DNA of 64,000 nt, from the NCBI RefSeq assembly GCF_017161565.1, contig NZ_CP066796.1, forward strand, positions 1-64,000, in the 5' to 3' direction. Positions within the stretch are counted from its first letter, which is position 1; every line of letters begins with the position of its first letter. This DNA comes from Erwinia amylovora. Lineage in GTDB: Bacteria > Pseudomonadota > Gammaproteobacteria > Enterobacterales > Enterobacteriaceae. The notes beneath the pieces are model-generated. The model did no database searches. It was not told the DNA's origin and worked only from the letters and a program-made list of their open reading frames with translations. The position numbers were made by a program, and so were the translations under genes. Below, piece after piece: positions 40,886 through 50,671 of the stretch.

Positions 40886-41602
40886 TTAGTTAACGCCTCC
40901 TTGCAGTATTCGCTGCGCCTGAGAAAGAGCCTGAACGTTATTGCTCAAATTACTCATCAGCGTATTGTACTGCGTTGCCTGCTCCTGAGTGGGGAACTGA
41001 ATAGCCGGGCCGTTAAAGCTGACTCGTGCTCCCTGCTGCTGCAGAAAGTCTCCGGTTTGCACCACATCCTGACTGAGCATTTGTAATGCCGGCAATAGCG
41101 GCGACAAGGAAGCGGCAGGCCGGACCACCACTTTATTAAACACGTTATCGTAAACGGTTTTCAGGTCTTCAGGCTGCTTCAGCGAGGCTTTACTGCTGTC
41201 GGCCAGCGTTTTCGCTGTCTGGATCTGCTGACCGAGCACGCCGAGAGAACCGCTCGCCTGGCGCAGCGCGTCGCGGTGCGTCAGATAATCTTGCGGTGTG
41301 CGGATAGCAGAAAGCTCATCAACCACCGGCTTCAGACCGGAATCTACCGCCCGGTTAATCTGTTGGGCGAAACCGTAGAGAATGGCATAGTCGCTGACAT
41401 AGTTGCCGAACTTCTGCTTCTGATCCTCGCTCAGGCTTGGCAAATGCTCGCCGCTGCGCATCACGGTATTTTGCAGAAAATCGACAAACGCTTTGCGCTG
41501 TTCGTCTTCTTTATCGCCGCAGCCGGTCAGCTGCGTTACCAGCAACAGTGCCATAAACGGCACCAGCACGCGCGTCCAGATGCGTGATAATCCTGTCTTC
41601 AT
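40886..41602 (-). CDS. yiaF: DUF3053 lipoprotein YiaF
   Basis: 238 residues (236 in E. coli). The signal sequence ends in lipobox LTGC with Cys28. A mainly helical DUF3053 domain follows, with the conserved SEDQKQKFGNYVSDYAILYGF and a C-terminal segment PTQEQATQYNTLMSNL. The function is unknown. It is divergent from yiaG, the neighbourhood found in E. coli. Confidence 0.92.
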   Translation of the reverse strand: MKTGLSRIWTRVLVPFMALLLVTQLTGCGDKEDEQRKAFVDFLQNTVMRSGEHLPSLSEDQKQKFGNYVSDYAILYGFAQQINRAVDSGLKPVVDELSAIRTPQDYLTHRDALRQASGSLGVLGQQIQTAKTLADSSKASLKQPEDLKTVYDNVFNKVVVRPAASLSPLLPALQMLSQDVVQTGDFLQQQGARVSFNGPAIQFPTQEQATQYNTLMSNLSNNVQALSQAQRILQGGVN

Positions 41603-41867
41603 AAGAAATAAACCCCTGTTAACAAATTCCTGTCATTTTTGCCTGCACAATCAATCTTGCGTAAAGAATAGTCGAAATCAATTTTTATGGATAGTTGTCT
41701 CTGAACAGCTGAATTTTATCCTGTTTGACTTCCGCCAGCGCAGCCATATCAGGAAAAATAATGTAAAAGTATGATCAAATTTCCAAAAGTGAACTAATAC
41801 TTAGGGTTCTGGCGTTTTCCCTTTTGCTGCCCGAAAACGTTGCTGCGGCAAGTGTTCGCCAGTATTC

Positions 41868-41888
41868 AGAACCTGAGCCTCAGGTTCT
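41868..41888. promoter_or_regulatory. Perfect 21-bp palindrome upstream of yiaG
   Basis: AGAACCTGAG, one central C, then CTCAGGTTCT, 46 bases before the yiaG ATG, within the 332-bp yiaF-yiaG divergent region (41603-41934), which otherwise holds no gene. It could be an operator (perhaps for YiaG itself) or an 8-bp RNA hairpin in the leader. Confidence 0.5.
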
Positions 41889-41934
41889 ACCCCTCTGGTT
41901 GTTCACGTTTATGTGAGTTTATTGAGGTGTGCCG

Positions 41935-42228
41935 ATGGAGACTAAAGATCCAATGTCTGAACTGCTGTCCAGTCTGGAGCAGATAGTGTTAACCCGTGAT
42001 GGAGTACCGGCGGTAACCGCCTCTAAGGACAGTACGGCGATGCCCGAACCGCAGCGAATCCGGGAAATTACCGGTCTGAAGATTGATGAATTTGCCCAAG
42101 TGTTAGGCGTGAGCGTATCGTCGGTAAAAAGTTGGGAAGCCAAACGAACCAAACCGTCACGCAGTGCGCAAAAGTTGATGAAGTTGATTCAGTCGAATCC
42201 TTATCTCAGCAGAGATCTGCTGAACTAG
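41935..42228 (+). CDS. yiaG: HTH-type regulator YiaG
   Basis: 97 residues from the ATG at 41935 (METKDPMSELLSSLEQ; GAGG upstream), matching E. coli YiaG (96). The C-terminal Xre/MqsA-like helix-turn-helix is TGLKIDEFAQVLGVSVSSVKSWE, followed by RTKPSRSAQKLMKLIQ. This fold is shared with antitoxins of the NadS/HigA type, but no toxin gene is adjacent. It ends at a textbook terminator. Confidence 0.92.
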   Translation: METKDPMSELLSSLEQIVLTRDGVPAVTASKDSTAMPEPQRIREITGLKIDEFAQVLGVSVSSVKSWEAKRTKPSRSAQKLMKLIQSNPYLSRDLLN

Positions 42229-42235
42229 AAGAATG

Positions 42236-42258
42236 AACCCGCCCTCAGGCGGGTTTTT
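42236..42258 (+). terminator. yiaG terminator
   Basis: AACCCGCC, CTCA loop, GGCGGGTT and a run of five T, 8 bases after the stop. Strong factor-independent terminator; it may also act on the converging dehydrogenase gene. Confidence 0.9.
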
Positions 42259-42270
42259 GCCTTCTGAAGG

Positions 42271-43317
42271 TTACTTGCCAGCTTTCATATCAATGACAAA
42301 TCGGTATTTCACATCTCCTTTCAGCATTCGTGCAAACGCCTGTTCGATCTCATCCAGACGGATGACTTCAACGTCTGACACGATATTGTGCTGGCCGCAG
42401 AAATCCAGCATCTGCTGTGTTTCATTGATACTGCCGATCGACGTTCCTGAGATGCTCAGGCGCTTAAATACCATCGGCGTGACGTCTGGGGATTTATGCG
42501 GTGCATCAGGAATACCCACCAGAACCAGATGCCCGTTGGTCTTCAGCGCGCTAAGGTACGGGTCAAGATCGTGCGGAGCGGCAACGCAGTCGAGGATCAT
42601 ATCCAGACTGTTTTGCACGCTTTCCATCTGTAGTGCATCTTTTGATACCACGACCTGGCTGGCCCCGAGCCGCCGGGCATCGGCACCTTTGGCTGGGGAA
42701 GTGGTGAACAATACCACTTCAGCGCCAAGCGCGGCCGCCAGCTTGACGGCCATATGGCCCAGTCCGCCCAGACCAATGACCCCGACACGCTGACCCGGCT
42801 GCACGTTCCAGTGCTTCAACGGCGACCAGGTGGTAACACCAGCGCACAGCAGCGGAGCGACGGCGTTCAGCGGCAGATTTTCCGGCACCGTAATAACAAA
42901 TTTACTGTCGACTACGATGCTGTCGGAGTAACCGCCGAAGGTTCTGCCGCCGATGACTTTCTCCTCGCCGTTGTAGGTGGCGGTAAAGCCTGCTTCGCAG
43001 TACTGCTCTTCGCCTTTGCGGCATTGCCCGCAGTGGCCACAGGAGTCGACCATCACACCAACGCCGACCAGATCCCCGGCTTTAAAGGCGGTGACATCGC
43101 TGCCGGTGCGCAGTACCCGCCCGACGATTTCGTGACCCGGCACCAGTGGAAACTGGCTGATGCCCCATTCGTTACGTGCCATGTGCAGGTCAGAATGACA
43201 GACGCCGCAATAGTAAATATCGATATGGACGTCGCCAGCCTGTAGTTCACGACGTTTAAATTCGAAGGGTTCCAGCGGGGTGTTAGCTGCTTTGGCAGCG
43301 AATCCATGAGATTGCAT
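42271..43317 (-). CDS. Zinc-dependent alcohol/aldehyde reductase (YahK-like)
   Basis: Medium-chain dehydrogenase of 348 residues. Catalytic zinc ligands are Cys40 and His62 (GVCHSDLH, PGHEIVG) plus a later Cys in LLCAGVTTW. The structural zinc uses Cys93, Cys96, Cys99 and Cys107. The cofactor motif is GLGGLGHMAVKLA. The pattern is that of NADP-dependent cinnamyl-alcohol-type reductases such as YahK. Single gene, converging with yiaG. Confidence 0.85.
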   Translation of the reverse strand: MQSHGFAAKAANTPLEPFEFKRRELQAGDVHIDIYYCGVCHSDLHMARNEWGISQFPLVPGHEIVGRVLRTGSDVTAFKAGDLVGVGVMVDSCGHCGQCRKGEEQYCEAGFTATYNGEEKVIGGRTFGGYSDSIVVDSKFVITVPENLPLNAVAPLLCAGVTTWSPLKHWNVQPGQRVGVIGLGGLGHMAVKLAAALGAEVVLFTTSPAKGADARRLGASQVVVSKDALQMESVQNSLDMILDCVAAPHDLDPYLSALKTNGHLVLVGIPDAPHKSPDVTPMVFKRLSISGTSIGSINETQQMLDFCGQHNIVSDVEVIRLDEIEQAFARMLKGDVKYRFVIDMKAGK

Positions 43318-43412
43318 AATGTTTTAACCTGCCTGGCGAAAACCTTACAGGGTAGGGGGGTGAAGCCCGGAAAGCAATCATGGAAGGGTAAAATGAAGTG
43401 TCAAAACAACGC

Positions 43413-43440
43413 AGCGGGCGGTGAAATCTGGCCGCCCGCT
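43413..43440 (-). terminator. glyS terminator
   Basis: Read leftward: AGCGGGCGG, 10-base loop, CCGCCCGCT, then a T-rich GCGTTGTTTTG, 66 bases past the glyS stop. It has a perfect 9-bp stem. Confidence 0.75.
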
Positions 43441-43505
43441 TATTAGCATATCATTCTGATGCGGGTAGCGGCGGACCCGTGTTATTCCGCCGCTTGCCTC
43501 TTCCG

Positions 43506-45575
43506 TTATTGCAGCAGAGAGATATCGGCCACCTGCAGGAACAGCTCACGCAGTTTGGCCAGCAGCGTCAGGCGGTTGATACGTACCTCTTTCTCTTCGG
43601 CGTTGACCATTACCTTGTCGAAGAAGTTATCGACCGCTTCGCGCAGTTGCGCCAGCTCAATCAGCGCCTCCTGGTAACGCCCTTCGGCAAAGAACGGCTG
43701 CAGTTTGCTGCTCAGTGCGGTGACGTAAGTCGCCAGTTTGATCTCTTCATTCTCTTTCAGCAACGATGCCTGCACGCTGTCGTTCAACGGCTCTGTGGCC
43801 TTCGCGAGAATGTTGGATACGCGTTTGTTGGCTGCCGCCAGGCTCGCCGCCTGTTCCAGCGTGCGGAAATGAGAGACCGCCTTCATGCGCGCATCGAAGT
43901 CCGCCGGGCGCGTTGGGCGACGTGCCAGTACCGCCTGAAGGGTATCAACGCTGTGACCTTCTTCCTGATACCAGGCGCGGAACCGGCCCAGCATAAAGTC
44001 GATTACTTCATCGACCGCTTTCGCGTTAGACAGCTTATTGCCATACAGACGCACCGCTTCTTCGCTCAGAGTTTGTAAATCCAGCGGCAGATTCTTTTCG
44101 ACGATGATACGCAGCACGCCCAGCGCAGCACGACGCAGCGCGAACGGGTCTTTATCGCCTTTCGGATGCTGACCGATACCGAAAATGCCCGCCAGGGTAT
44201 CCATCTTGTCCGCAATCGCCAGCGCACAGGCCACCGGGTTAGAAGGCAGCACATCACCGGCAAAGCGCGGCTGATATTGCTCGTTCAGTGCTACCGCCAC
44301 GTCTTCGGCTTCGCCGTCGTGACGCGCGTAGTGCATGCCCATCACGCCCTGGGTATCGGTGAACTCGAACACCATATTAGTCATCAGGTCACATTTGGAC
44401 AGCAGGCCAGCGCGCGTGGCGTGATTAACGTCAGCGCCGATCTGTGCGGCAACCCAGCCGGACAGCGCCTGAATGCGGTCCGTTTTCGCGCGCAGGGTGC
44501 CCAGCTCTTTCTGGAACAGCACGGTTTCAAGACGCGGCAGGTTATCTTCCAGACGGCGTTTACGGTCGCTGTTGAAGAAGAATTCGGCGTCAGCAAGACG
44601 TGGGCGCACCACCTTTTCGTTACCGGAGATGATCTGCTGCGGGTCTTTCGACTCGATGTTGGTCACAAAGATAAAGTTCGGCAGCAGCTTGCCCGCCTTA
44701 TCATATACCGGGAAGTATTTCTGATCGCCCTTCATGGTATACACCAGCGCTTCGGCAGGAACCGCAAGGAACTTTTCTTCAAACTTCGCCGTCAGCACCA
44801 CCGGCCATTCGACCAACGAAGTGACTTCTTCCAACAGGCTGTCGTTCAGGTCGGCTACGCCGCCAATTTTCGCGGCTGCCGCTTCGGCATCTGCTTTAAT
44901 GGTGGCTTTACGTGCTGCGTAGTCGGCCTGGACTTTACCGCGTTCCAGCAGGATCTGCGGGTACTGATCGGCATGGTCAATGGTGAACGCCGGTTCGCCC
45001 ATAAAGCGGTGGCCGCGAATAACGCGCGCCGAATCGACCCCGAGAATATTGGCCGGAATGAGCTCATCGCCCAGCAGCAGCGTCACGGTGTGCACCGGAC
45101 GCACGAACTGCACCTCAGATGCGCCCCAGCGCATCAGTTTCGGGATCGGCAGTTTTGTCAGCGAATTAGCAATCATGGCTGGCAGCAGCGCCTGGGTACG
45201 CTCACCGGTGACCCGGGCACGGTACATCAGCCATTCACCTTTATCGGTGCTCAGGCGCTCGGCCTGATCAACGGTGATGCCACAGCCGCGCGCCCAGCCT
45301 TCAGCCGCTTTGGTGGCCACGCCGTTAGCATCAAACGCCGCCTGGATCGCCGGGCCGCGTTTTTCCACTTCGCGATCCGGCTGGGCGGCGCTCAGATTAG
45401 CGACTTTCAGCGCCAGACGCCGCGGGGCGGCAAACCAGCTCACTTCGCCGTGGGCGAGGCCCGCAGCGTCAAGTTCGGCGGTCAGATTGGCGGCAAAGGA
45501 CTCAGCCAGGCTGCGCAGCGCTTTCGGAGGCAGTTCTTCGGTGCCGATTTCCACCAGAAAAGTTTTATCAGTCAT
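43506..45575 (-). CDS. glyS: Glycyl-tRNA synthetase beta subunit
   Basis: 689 residues, the usual length. It starts [20 protein letters not shown] and contains the conserved [15 protein letters not shown] and the C-terminal anticodon-binding region. It pairs with GlyQ as an alpha2-beta2 enzyme charging tRNA-Gly. It follows glyQ by 9 bases on the same strand and ends at a terminator. Confidence 0.97.
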   Translation of the reverse strand: MTDKTFLVEIGTEELPPKALRSLAESFAANLTAELDAAGLAHGEVSWFAAPRRLALKVANLSAAQPDREVEKRGPAIQAAFDANGVATKAAEGWARGCGITVDQAERLSTDKGEWLMYRARVTGERTQALLPAMIANSLTKLPIPKLMRWGASEVQFVRPVHTVTLLLGDELIPANILGVDSARVIRGHRFMGEPAFTIDHADQYPQILLERGKVQADYAARKATIKADAEAAAAKIGGVADLNDSLLEEVTSLVEWPVVLTAKFEEKFLAVPAEALVYTMKGDQKYFPVYDKAGKLLPNFIFVTNIESKDPQQIISGNEKVVRPRLADAEFFFNSDRKRRLEDNLPRLETVLFQKELGTLRAKTDRIQALSGWVAAQIGADVNHATRAGLLSKCDLMTNMVFEFTDTQGVMGMHYARHDGEAEDVAVALNEQYQPRFAGDVLPSNPVACALAIADKMDTLAGIFGIGQHPKGDKDPFALRRAALGVLRIIVEKNLPLDLQTLSEEAVRLYGNKLSNAKAVDEVIDFMLGRFRAWYQEEGHSVDTLQAVLARRPTRPADFDARMKAVSHFRTLEQAASLAAANKRVSNILAKATEPLNDSVQASLLKENEEIKLATYVTALSSKLQPFFAEGRYQEALIELAQLREAVDNFFDKVMVNAEEKEVRINRLTLLAKLRELFLQVADISLLQ

Positions 45576-45584
45576 GGCTGCCTC

Positions 45585-46496
45585 TTATTTCTTGTTATTG
45601 CACATCGGGAAGCCCAGTGCCTCGCGGGAGGCATAGTAGGCTTCAGCCACGGCTTTGGTCAGGGTGCGGATGCGCAGAATATAGCGCTGACGCTCGGTGA
45701 CGGAGATCGCTTTGCGCGCATCCAGCAGGTTAAAGCTGTGTGCGGCTTTCAGAATGCGTTCATAGGCCGGCAGCGGCAGCGGTTTTTCCAGCGCCAGCAG
45801 GCTTTGCGCTTCTTTCTCGTACTGCTCGAAGCAGGGAAAGAGAAAGTCGACGTCGGCGTATTCAAAGTTATAGGTCGACTGCTCGACTTCATTCTGATGG
45901 AACACGTCGCCGTAGGTGGTTTTACCCAGCGGGCCGTCACTCCACACCAGATCGTATACGCTGTCGACGCCCTGGATATACATCGCCAGGCGCTCCAGCC
46001 CGTAGGTGATCTCACCGGTAACCGGCTTACACTCCAGGCCGCCAACCTGCTGGAAGTAGGTGAACTGCGTCACTTCCATGCCGTTCAGCCACACTTCCCA
46101 GCCCAGGCCCCAGGCGCCCAGCGTGGGGTTTTCCCAGTTATCTTCCACGAAGCGAATATCGTGAATGGTCGGATCCATGCCCAGCTCCTTCAGTGAACCG
46201 AGGTACAGTTCCTGAATATTGTCCGGGGAAGGCTTGATGATCACCTGGAACTGATAGTAGTGCTGTAAGCGGTTCGGGTTTTCACCATAGCGGCCATCGG
46301 TTGGGCGGCGTGAGGGTTGCACGTAGGCAACCGCAGTCGGCTCCGGGCCGAGCGCACGCAGGCAGGTCATCGGGTGAGATGTCCCCGCGCCCACTTCCAT
46401 ATCCAGCGGTTGGATAATGGTGCAGCCCTGGCGAGCCCAGTAATCCTGTAAGGTCAGGATCAGCCCCTGAAAGGTCTTGGTATCAAACTTTTGCAT
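45585..46496 (-). CDS. glyQ: Glycyl-tRNA synthetase alpha subunit
   Basis: Catalytic subunit. The start is taken at the ATG at 46496 ([17 protein letters not shown]), the family N-terminus, giving 303 residues as in E. coli; the open frame runs 14 codons further. Class II motifs are present, such as [15 protein letters not shown] and [16 protein letters not shown]. First gene of the glyQS operon. Confidence 0.97.
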   Translation of the reverse strand: MQKFDTKTFQGLILTLQDYWARQGCTIIQPLDMEVGAGTSHPMTCLRALGPEPTAVAYVQPSRRPTDGRYGENPNRLQHYYQFQVIIKPSPDNIQELYLGSLKELGMDPTIHDIRFVEDNWENPTLGAWGLGWEVWLNGMEVTQFTYFQQVGGLECKPVTGEITYGLERLAMYIQGVDSVYDLVWSDGPLGKTTYGDVFHQNEVEQSTYNFEYADVDFLFPCFEQYEKEAQSLLALEKPLPLPAYERILKAAHSFNLLDARKAISVTERQRYILRIRTLTKAVAEAYYASREALGFPMCNNKK

Positions 46497-46539
46497 GTTG
46501 ATTTCGCACGCGATACGAGTCGTTATAAAAGTGGGCATC

Positions 46540-46569
46540 AGTATACCCGTTGACCGGGGGGATTACCAA
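46540..46569 (-). promoter_or_regulatory. Probable glyQS promoter
   Basis: Leftward TTGGTA, 18 bases, TATACT, 44 bases upstream of the glyQ ATG. Confidence 0.5.
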
Positions 46570-46767
46570 AAGGGTATCTGCTCTTGCGGCCTGCTGCGCA
46601 AAATGCGCGGCGGCGCGTAATGTGCTTTTCAGCCTGTCATACCGCCGTCCGGGCAAGCGCGCCCTCATCCTGTTCCTAATTTTTCGTTTGCAGCTTGTTG
46701 TAGGCTGGCCGCCTGGCTACCCTGAATTTCGCATTGAGGCAGGATTAATCGGGTAACAGAGGACGAA

Positions 46768-47763
46768 ATGTCGCACAAAATCGGTTGGATTGAGAATTTA
46801 CGCGCCCTGGCCTGTTTGATGGTCATTATGATCCACACCACCACCTGGTATGTCACTACCGGTTTATCGGTGGGCGAGCGCAGCTGGGATCTCTCCAACC
46901 TGTTGAATTCTGCCTCACGCGTTTGCGTACCGCTATTTTTTATGATTTCCGGCTTCTTGTTCTTTGGCGAGCGTAGCGCGCAGAAGCGACACTTTCTGAG
47001 GATTTTTTTGTGCCTGCTGTTCTACAGCGCGGTCGCGCTGCTCTACATCACGCTGCTGACGCCAATTAACGAAGCGCAGTCGATCAAATACCTGCTGCAA
47101 AAACCGGTGTTCTACCATTTGTGGTTCTTCTTCGCGATTATCGTTATCTATCTCTTCTCGCCATTGATACAGGTGAAACCGGTGCGTGCTGGCTATCTGG
47201 CAGCGGTGACGCTGGTGCTGGCGATCCTCGCCAACCCGAATACCGTCGACGGTTCGATTGCCCGCTTCCACTGGTTACCGGTTAATCTGTATATCAGCGG
47301 CGACACCATCTACTACCTTTTGTACGCGTTGATGGGCCGGGCGATAGGCATGATGGATACGCAGAGGCGCGGCGTTAGCTGGCTTGCCGGGGGGAGTTTT
47401 GTACTCTGCGTGCTGCTGATTGCGTTTGGCACCAAACGACAGTTTGCGATAAACGGCGCCTTTGCTGATACCTGGTATCTCTATTGCGGTCCGGCAGTAT
47501 TTCTTGCTGCGGTCAGCCTGCTGGTGCTGTTTAAAAACACCCTTAACCAGCGTGTTAATCCATTCTTTGCGCTGATTTCACGCTATTCGCTGCCGATTTA
47601 TGGCTTCCATGCCTTGTTTATCCACTTTATGCGCACCCGCCACCTGGATAACACCGATCGCCCGCTGCTGGATATCCCGCTGGTATTTTCCATTACCCTG
47701 TTGGGCAGCCTGCTACTGGCGGCGGGGCTGAAGCGCATCGATAAATATCATTTGGTGAGCTGA
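46768..47763 (+). CDS. wecH: O-acetyltransferase WecH (YiaH)
   Basis: Inner-membrane acyltransferase-3 family protein of 331 residues with about 10 hydrophobic segments. The N-terminal motif [18 protein letters not shown] contains the catalytic-type His of this family. In E. coli WecH adds O-acetyl groups to enterobacterial common antigen. Divergent from glyQ as in E. coli. Its last 16 bases overlap the 3' end of the convergent SemiSWEET gene. Confidence 0.9.
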   Translation: MSHKIGWIENLRALACLMVIMIHTTTWYVTTGLSVGERSWDLSNLLNSASRVCVPLFFMISGFLFFGERSAQKRHFLRIFLCLLFYSAVALLYITLLTPINEAQSIKYLLQKPVFYHLWFFFAIIVIYLFSPLIQVKPVRAGYLAAVTLVLAILANPNTVDGSIARFHWLPVNLYISGDTIYYLLYALMGRAIGMMDTQRRGVSWLAGGSFVLCVLLIAFGTKRQFAINGAFADTWYLYCGPAVFLAAVSLLVLFKNTLNQRVNPFFALISRYSLPIYGFHALFIHFMRTRHLDNTDRPLLDIPLVFSITLLGSLLLAAGLKRIDKYHLVS

Positions 47764-48200
47764 CCTTTTTTATCCCGACGGCGCATCCCCGGCGTCACCA
47801 GCGGGCGCAGACGACTAATGCGTGGATTGAGGATCACCCCCGGTGTACGCACCAGCCGGCGTGGGTTAGGGTTGCGCGTCGGGCGCTCGTGCCACAGCTT
47901 GAGCATAATCACCGTCAGAGCCAGTATCGAGGTGACACTGTTAGCGGCCATCACCGGCACATCGTGCATGCGGTAGCCGTACCACGTCCAGCAGGAAACG
48001 CCGAAGAACAGCGCGGCCCACATCCCGAGCGACAGCCCGCTGGTATCTTTGTTTTTGACGATATGCATCACCTGCAGGCAGAAAGAACCGGTGGTGACCC
48101 AGGCCGCCAGGGTTCCCAACCAGACCGGCCACGGGCTAAGGAAGATGATCGACAACAGCGCCAGGGCAATGGTGGCGGCCACAATCAGTATATTTTTCAT
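47748..48200 (-). CDS. SemiSWEET-like (PQ-loop) sugar transporter
   Basis: 150 residues. An N-terminal hydrophobic helix (about 3-23) precedes a three-helix SemiSWEET unit: [20 protein letters not shown], the loop [13 protein letters not shown], an aromatic second helix, and [17 protein letters not shown]. SemiSWEETs work as dimers moving sugars down gradients. The tail from 104 onward is unusual: about 47 residues with 11 Arg and several Pro, probably cytoplasmic. Its start overlaps the polyol dehydrogenase stop by 4 bases, so the two are co-translated. Confidence 0.7.
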   Translation of the reverse strand: MKNILIVAATIALALLSIIFLSPWPVWLGTLAAWVTTGSFCLQVMHIVKNKDTSGLSLGMWAALFFGVSCWTWYGYRMHDVPVMAANSVTSILALTVIMLKLWHERPTRNPNPRRLVRTPGVILNPRISRLRPLVTPGMRRRDKKGQLTK

Positions 48201-49600
48201 GGATTTTCTCGCATCTTTTGTAAACCCTTATCAACCTTGTCCACCGCTGCTGCCAGATCGCGATACAGTTCAGGGCGGCCAGCCAGCGAACCAAATAATT
48301 TCTTTTGTTGAGTCAATGCCTGAAGCGGGTCGTCGGCGCTGAAGATGTCTGCAAACGGCACTTCATCCAGCGCCCGGTCTTCATAGTCGAACGGCAGCGT
48401 TCCGGCATGATGCTGCTGCATAAAGCGGAACCACAGGGCGGGCAGGATCAACGTTGCCGCAGGTGTCGCACCCTGTTTATAACGGGTTTTCAGCGTTGGC
48501 GAGATAAACTGCTGGAGCTTGGCGATACTGTCCGAAGAGACGCGCTGCGTGGTATCGCGCACCCATTTATTGCTAAATCGGTTTAGCGTGGTTTCAGCAT
48601 AACGCGCCAGATCGATATCGCAAGGCGGCAACGCTGCCGCCACATCCTTTAGCACGTAGTCGCAAATCCACTGTTTGATCTGCGGTTGCAAACTCTGGTC
48701 AATATACTTTTTGCCCAGCAGTGCGCCGGCCCAGGCAATGCCGCTGTGGCTGGCGTTCAGAACGCGTATTTTGGCTTCTTCATATGGCGTGACGCTGCTG
48801 ACAAACTCAACTCCGGCCTTTTCCAGCGCCGGACGGCCGGCAATAAACTTGTCTTCCAGTACCCACTGGGAAAAAGCTTCACAGGAGAGCGGCACATCGT
48901 CATCTTTAATACCCTGTTTCGCCAGCCTGTCTGACAGTGCGGCATCAAATTTGGGCGTGATGCGGTCAACCATACCGTTCGGGGCGGAGGTGTTGTGCTC
49001 AATCCACGCCAGCAGATCCGGGTCGTGCTGCGCTTTAACAAACTGAGATAAACCGCGTGCCACGCTGTCGCCGTTATTGCGCAGATTATCGCAGTTAAGC
49101 AGGGTAACGGAGCCGGTTTGATGACGCATACGCTCACGCAGAATTTTCACCAGCGCACCGTACAGCGTGCCGGTTTCCTGCTGCCCGGCAAGGTCGGCCT
49201 GAATCGCCGGGTGCGTCAGGTCAAGTTGGCCATCATCGTCAAGGAAATAGCCGCCCTCGGTGACGGTAAACGAGATAATTTTCGTTTTTGCACTGGCCCC
49301 TGCATCGACCAGTGATTTCAGGCCGTTGTCCCAAAGGATGACGTTTTCGACGGCTTCAATCGGCTGATAGACAATGTCACCTTCGGGGGAGATGATTTCC
49401 AGCGTGTAGCGGCCCTGCTGTTTTGCCAGCTGTTGGAGGGTTTTTTGCGTACGACTGTTGCGAATATTGGCGAGGGAAAGTGTCCAGCTGTTGTCTCCCT
49501 GCTGGTGGAGTTGGTTCAGATACCAGCTCTGGTGTGCGCGGTGAAAGGCGCCAGCACCAAGGTGTAACCAGTTCGATTTTTCATCGTTGTTGCGGTGCAA
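48197..49600 (-). CDS. Polyol dehydrogenase, D-arabinitol 4-dehydrogenase-like
   Basis: 467 residues of the long-chain mannitol dehydrogenase family. N-terminal NAD motif NWLHLGAGAFHRAHQ. The conserved LLNCDNLRNNG, and the catalytic motif KIRVLNASHSGIAWAG with Lys, Asn and His. The best remembered match is Klebsiella DalD (D-arabinitol to xylulose), but mannitol or another polyol is possible. It forms a two-gene leftward unit with the SemiSWEET-like gene. No kinase or regulator for a full pathway is adjacent; the regulator upstream (49690-50529) is decayed. Confidence 0.8.
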   Translation of the reverse strand: MHRNNDEKSNWLHLGAGAFHRAHQSWYLNQLHQQGDNSWTLSLANIRNSRTQKTLQQLAKQQGRYTLEIISPEGDIVYQPIEAVENVILWDNGLKSLVDAGASAKTKIISFTVTEGGYFLDDDGQLDLTHPAIQADLAGQQETGTLYGALVKILRERMRHQTGSVTLLNCDNLRNNGDSVARGLSQFVKAQHDPDLLAWIEHNTSAPNGMVDRITPKFDAALSDRLAKQGIKDDDVPLSCEAFSQWVLEDKFIAGRPALEKAGVEFVSSVTPYEEAKIRVLNASHSGIAWAGALLGKKYIDQSLQPQIKQWICDYVLKDVAAALPPCDIDLARYAETTLNRFSNKWVRDTTQRVSSDSIAKLQQFISPTLKTRYKQGATPAATLILPALWFRFMQQHHAGTLPFDYEDRALDEVPFADIFSADDPLQALTQQKKLFGSLAGRPELYRDLAAAVDKVDKGLQKMRENP

Positions 49601-49689
49601 ACCTTATCCTTAATCTGAAACAGATAGTGACAATGTTATTTGTAACCGTAGCACAGAAAATCAAGGTGATAAAACCGGCGGCCCAAGCC

Positions 49690-50529
49690 ACTGGCGGCGA
49701 TGCGTGAAAAAAACACTGCTGCCAGCATTGCGGGTGCTGTGCAGCTGGCGTGAGGAAGAGAACCCGGCAGACCGCGCTGCTCTCTCACTGCCTATATCCT
49801 GCCGGAGCCGCTGCCGTGCAATGGTCAGACGCAGCTGTTGATGATAAGCACCCACGCTAATGCCGAGTTGCTGGCGGCACAGGCGCGCAATAGACGTGCA
49901 CTGACAGGCGCATGTGAGGCAGTTTCCTCCAGTGACCACGGCTGCTTCGGTTGCAGTATCAGCATGTCCTGAACCCGGTGGATGGCAGGATGAATGTGGC
50001 TGTGATAGCGCAGCCAGGGCGACAGCTGCGGCTCTTCCTCTGAACGTAGGAAAAACACCACAATTTTTGCGCGACATCCGGCGCCACCTGAGAATCGCAC
50101 AGGCAGCCTGTCAGATGCAGCGACAGATCGATGCCGGCGGTGATCCCGGCGCGGGTCCGGAACCCCTGTCTTTAACAAAAAAACGGTGTTGTTTGACGAT
50201 CGTAGCAGCTTCTGCCGCATTCAGGCGGGAAGTCATCTCTTAGTGAGTGGTGACTTCCCGCCGTTCAGCAATTACCGCCCTGGCCGCCAGTAGCGAACCG
50301 GAACAGATACACACCCGCGGCGCATAGATCATCGGTTGAATGCGTGTCAGCCAGCTGCGTGGCGTCTGTGCTTGCGGGGTTTAAACCACAGGCTGAAGTC
50401 GCTAACGCCGGGTACCATTACCAGACTGCCGGCAGGCAAGGTTTCTGGCAGTGGTTCAATATGGCTGATATACATCCCGGTAGAGGTAAGGACGCTCTCA
50501 TCCTGGCCGAACCGGGACCGGCGACACAA
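49690..50529 (-). pseudogene. Decayed GlxA/FtrA-type AraC-family regulator
   Basis: Pieces of one gene lie in order on the reverse strand in different frames. First (about 50529-50347): LPAGSLVMVPGVSD, of the DJ-1/PfpI-like N-terminal domain. Next (about 50340-50242): RVCICSGSLLAARAVIAERREVTTH, its nucleophile-elbow region. Then (from about 50090): LSPWLRYHSHIHPAIHRVQD, the linker to the AraC domain. Last: ARLCRQQLGISVGAYHQQLRL, the helix-turn-helix, and a shortened end. Several frameshifts and a stop separate them, so it is not functional. It may once have regulated the adjacent polyol genes. Confidence 0.7.
50226..50264. repeat. Inverted repeat inside the decayed regulator
   Basis: GGCGGGAAGTCA and TGACTTCCCGCC, perfect 12-bp arms around 15 bases, sitting at one of the breaks in the regulator pseudogene. 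Probably a local duplication-inversion that inactivated the gene. Confidence 0.5.
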
Positions 50530-50671
50530 AAAAGGCCAAAACGTACACGATGTTGTCGCTGGGGGACAGGGTGGAGAATGTAGATATAGAAAACATTATT
50601 TTCTGTGGCAATGAATGCGGTGTGGATATATCATGAAGTATAGTTTTTACAGTTAAGATTAGGTAGTTAAA

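Noticed and set aside
44166..46196. 676-codon plus-strand frame opposite glyS and glyQ
   Set aside because: It is long only because the opposite strand is GC-rich coding sequence; it has no ribosome site or motif, and glyQS on the other strand is unmistakable.
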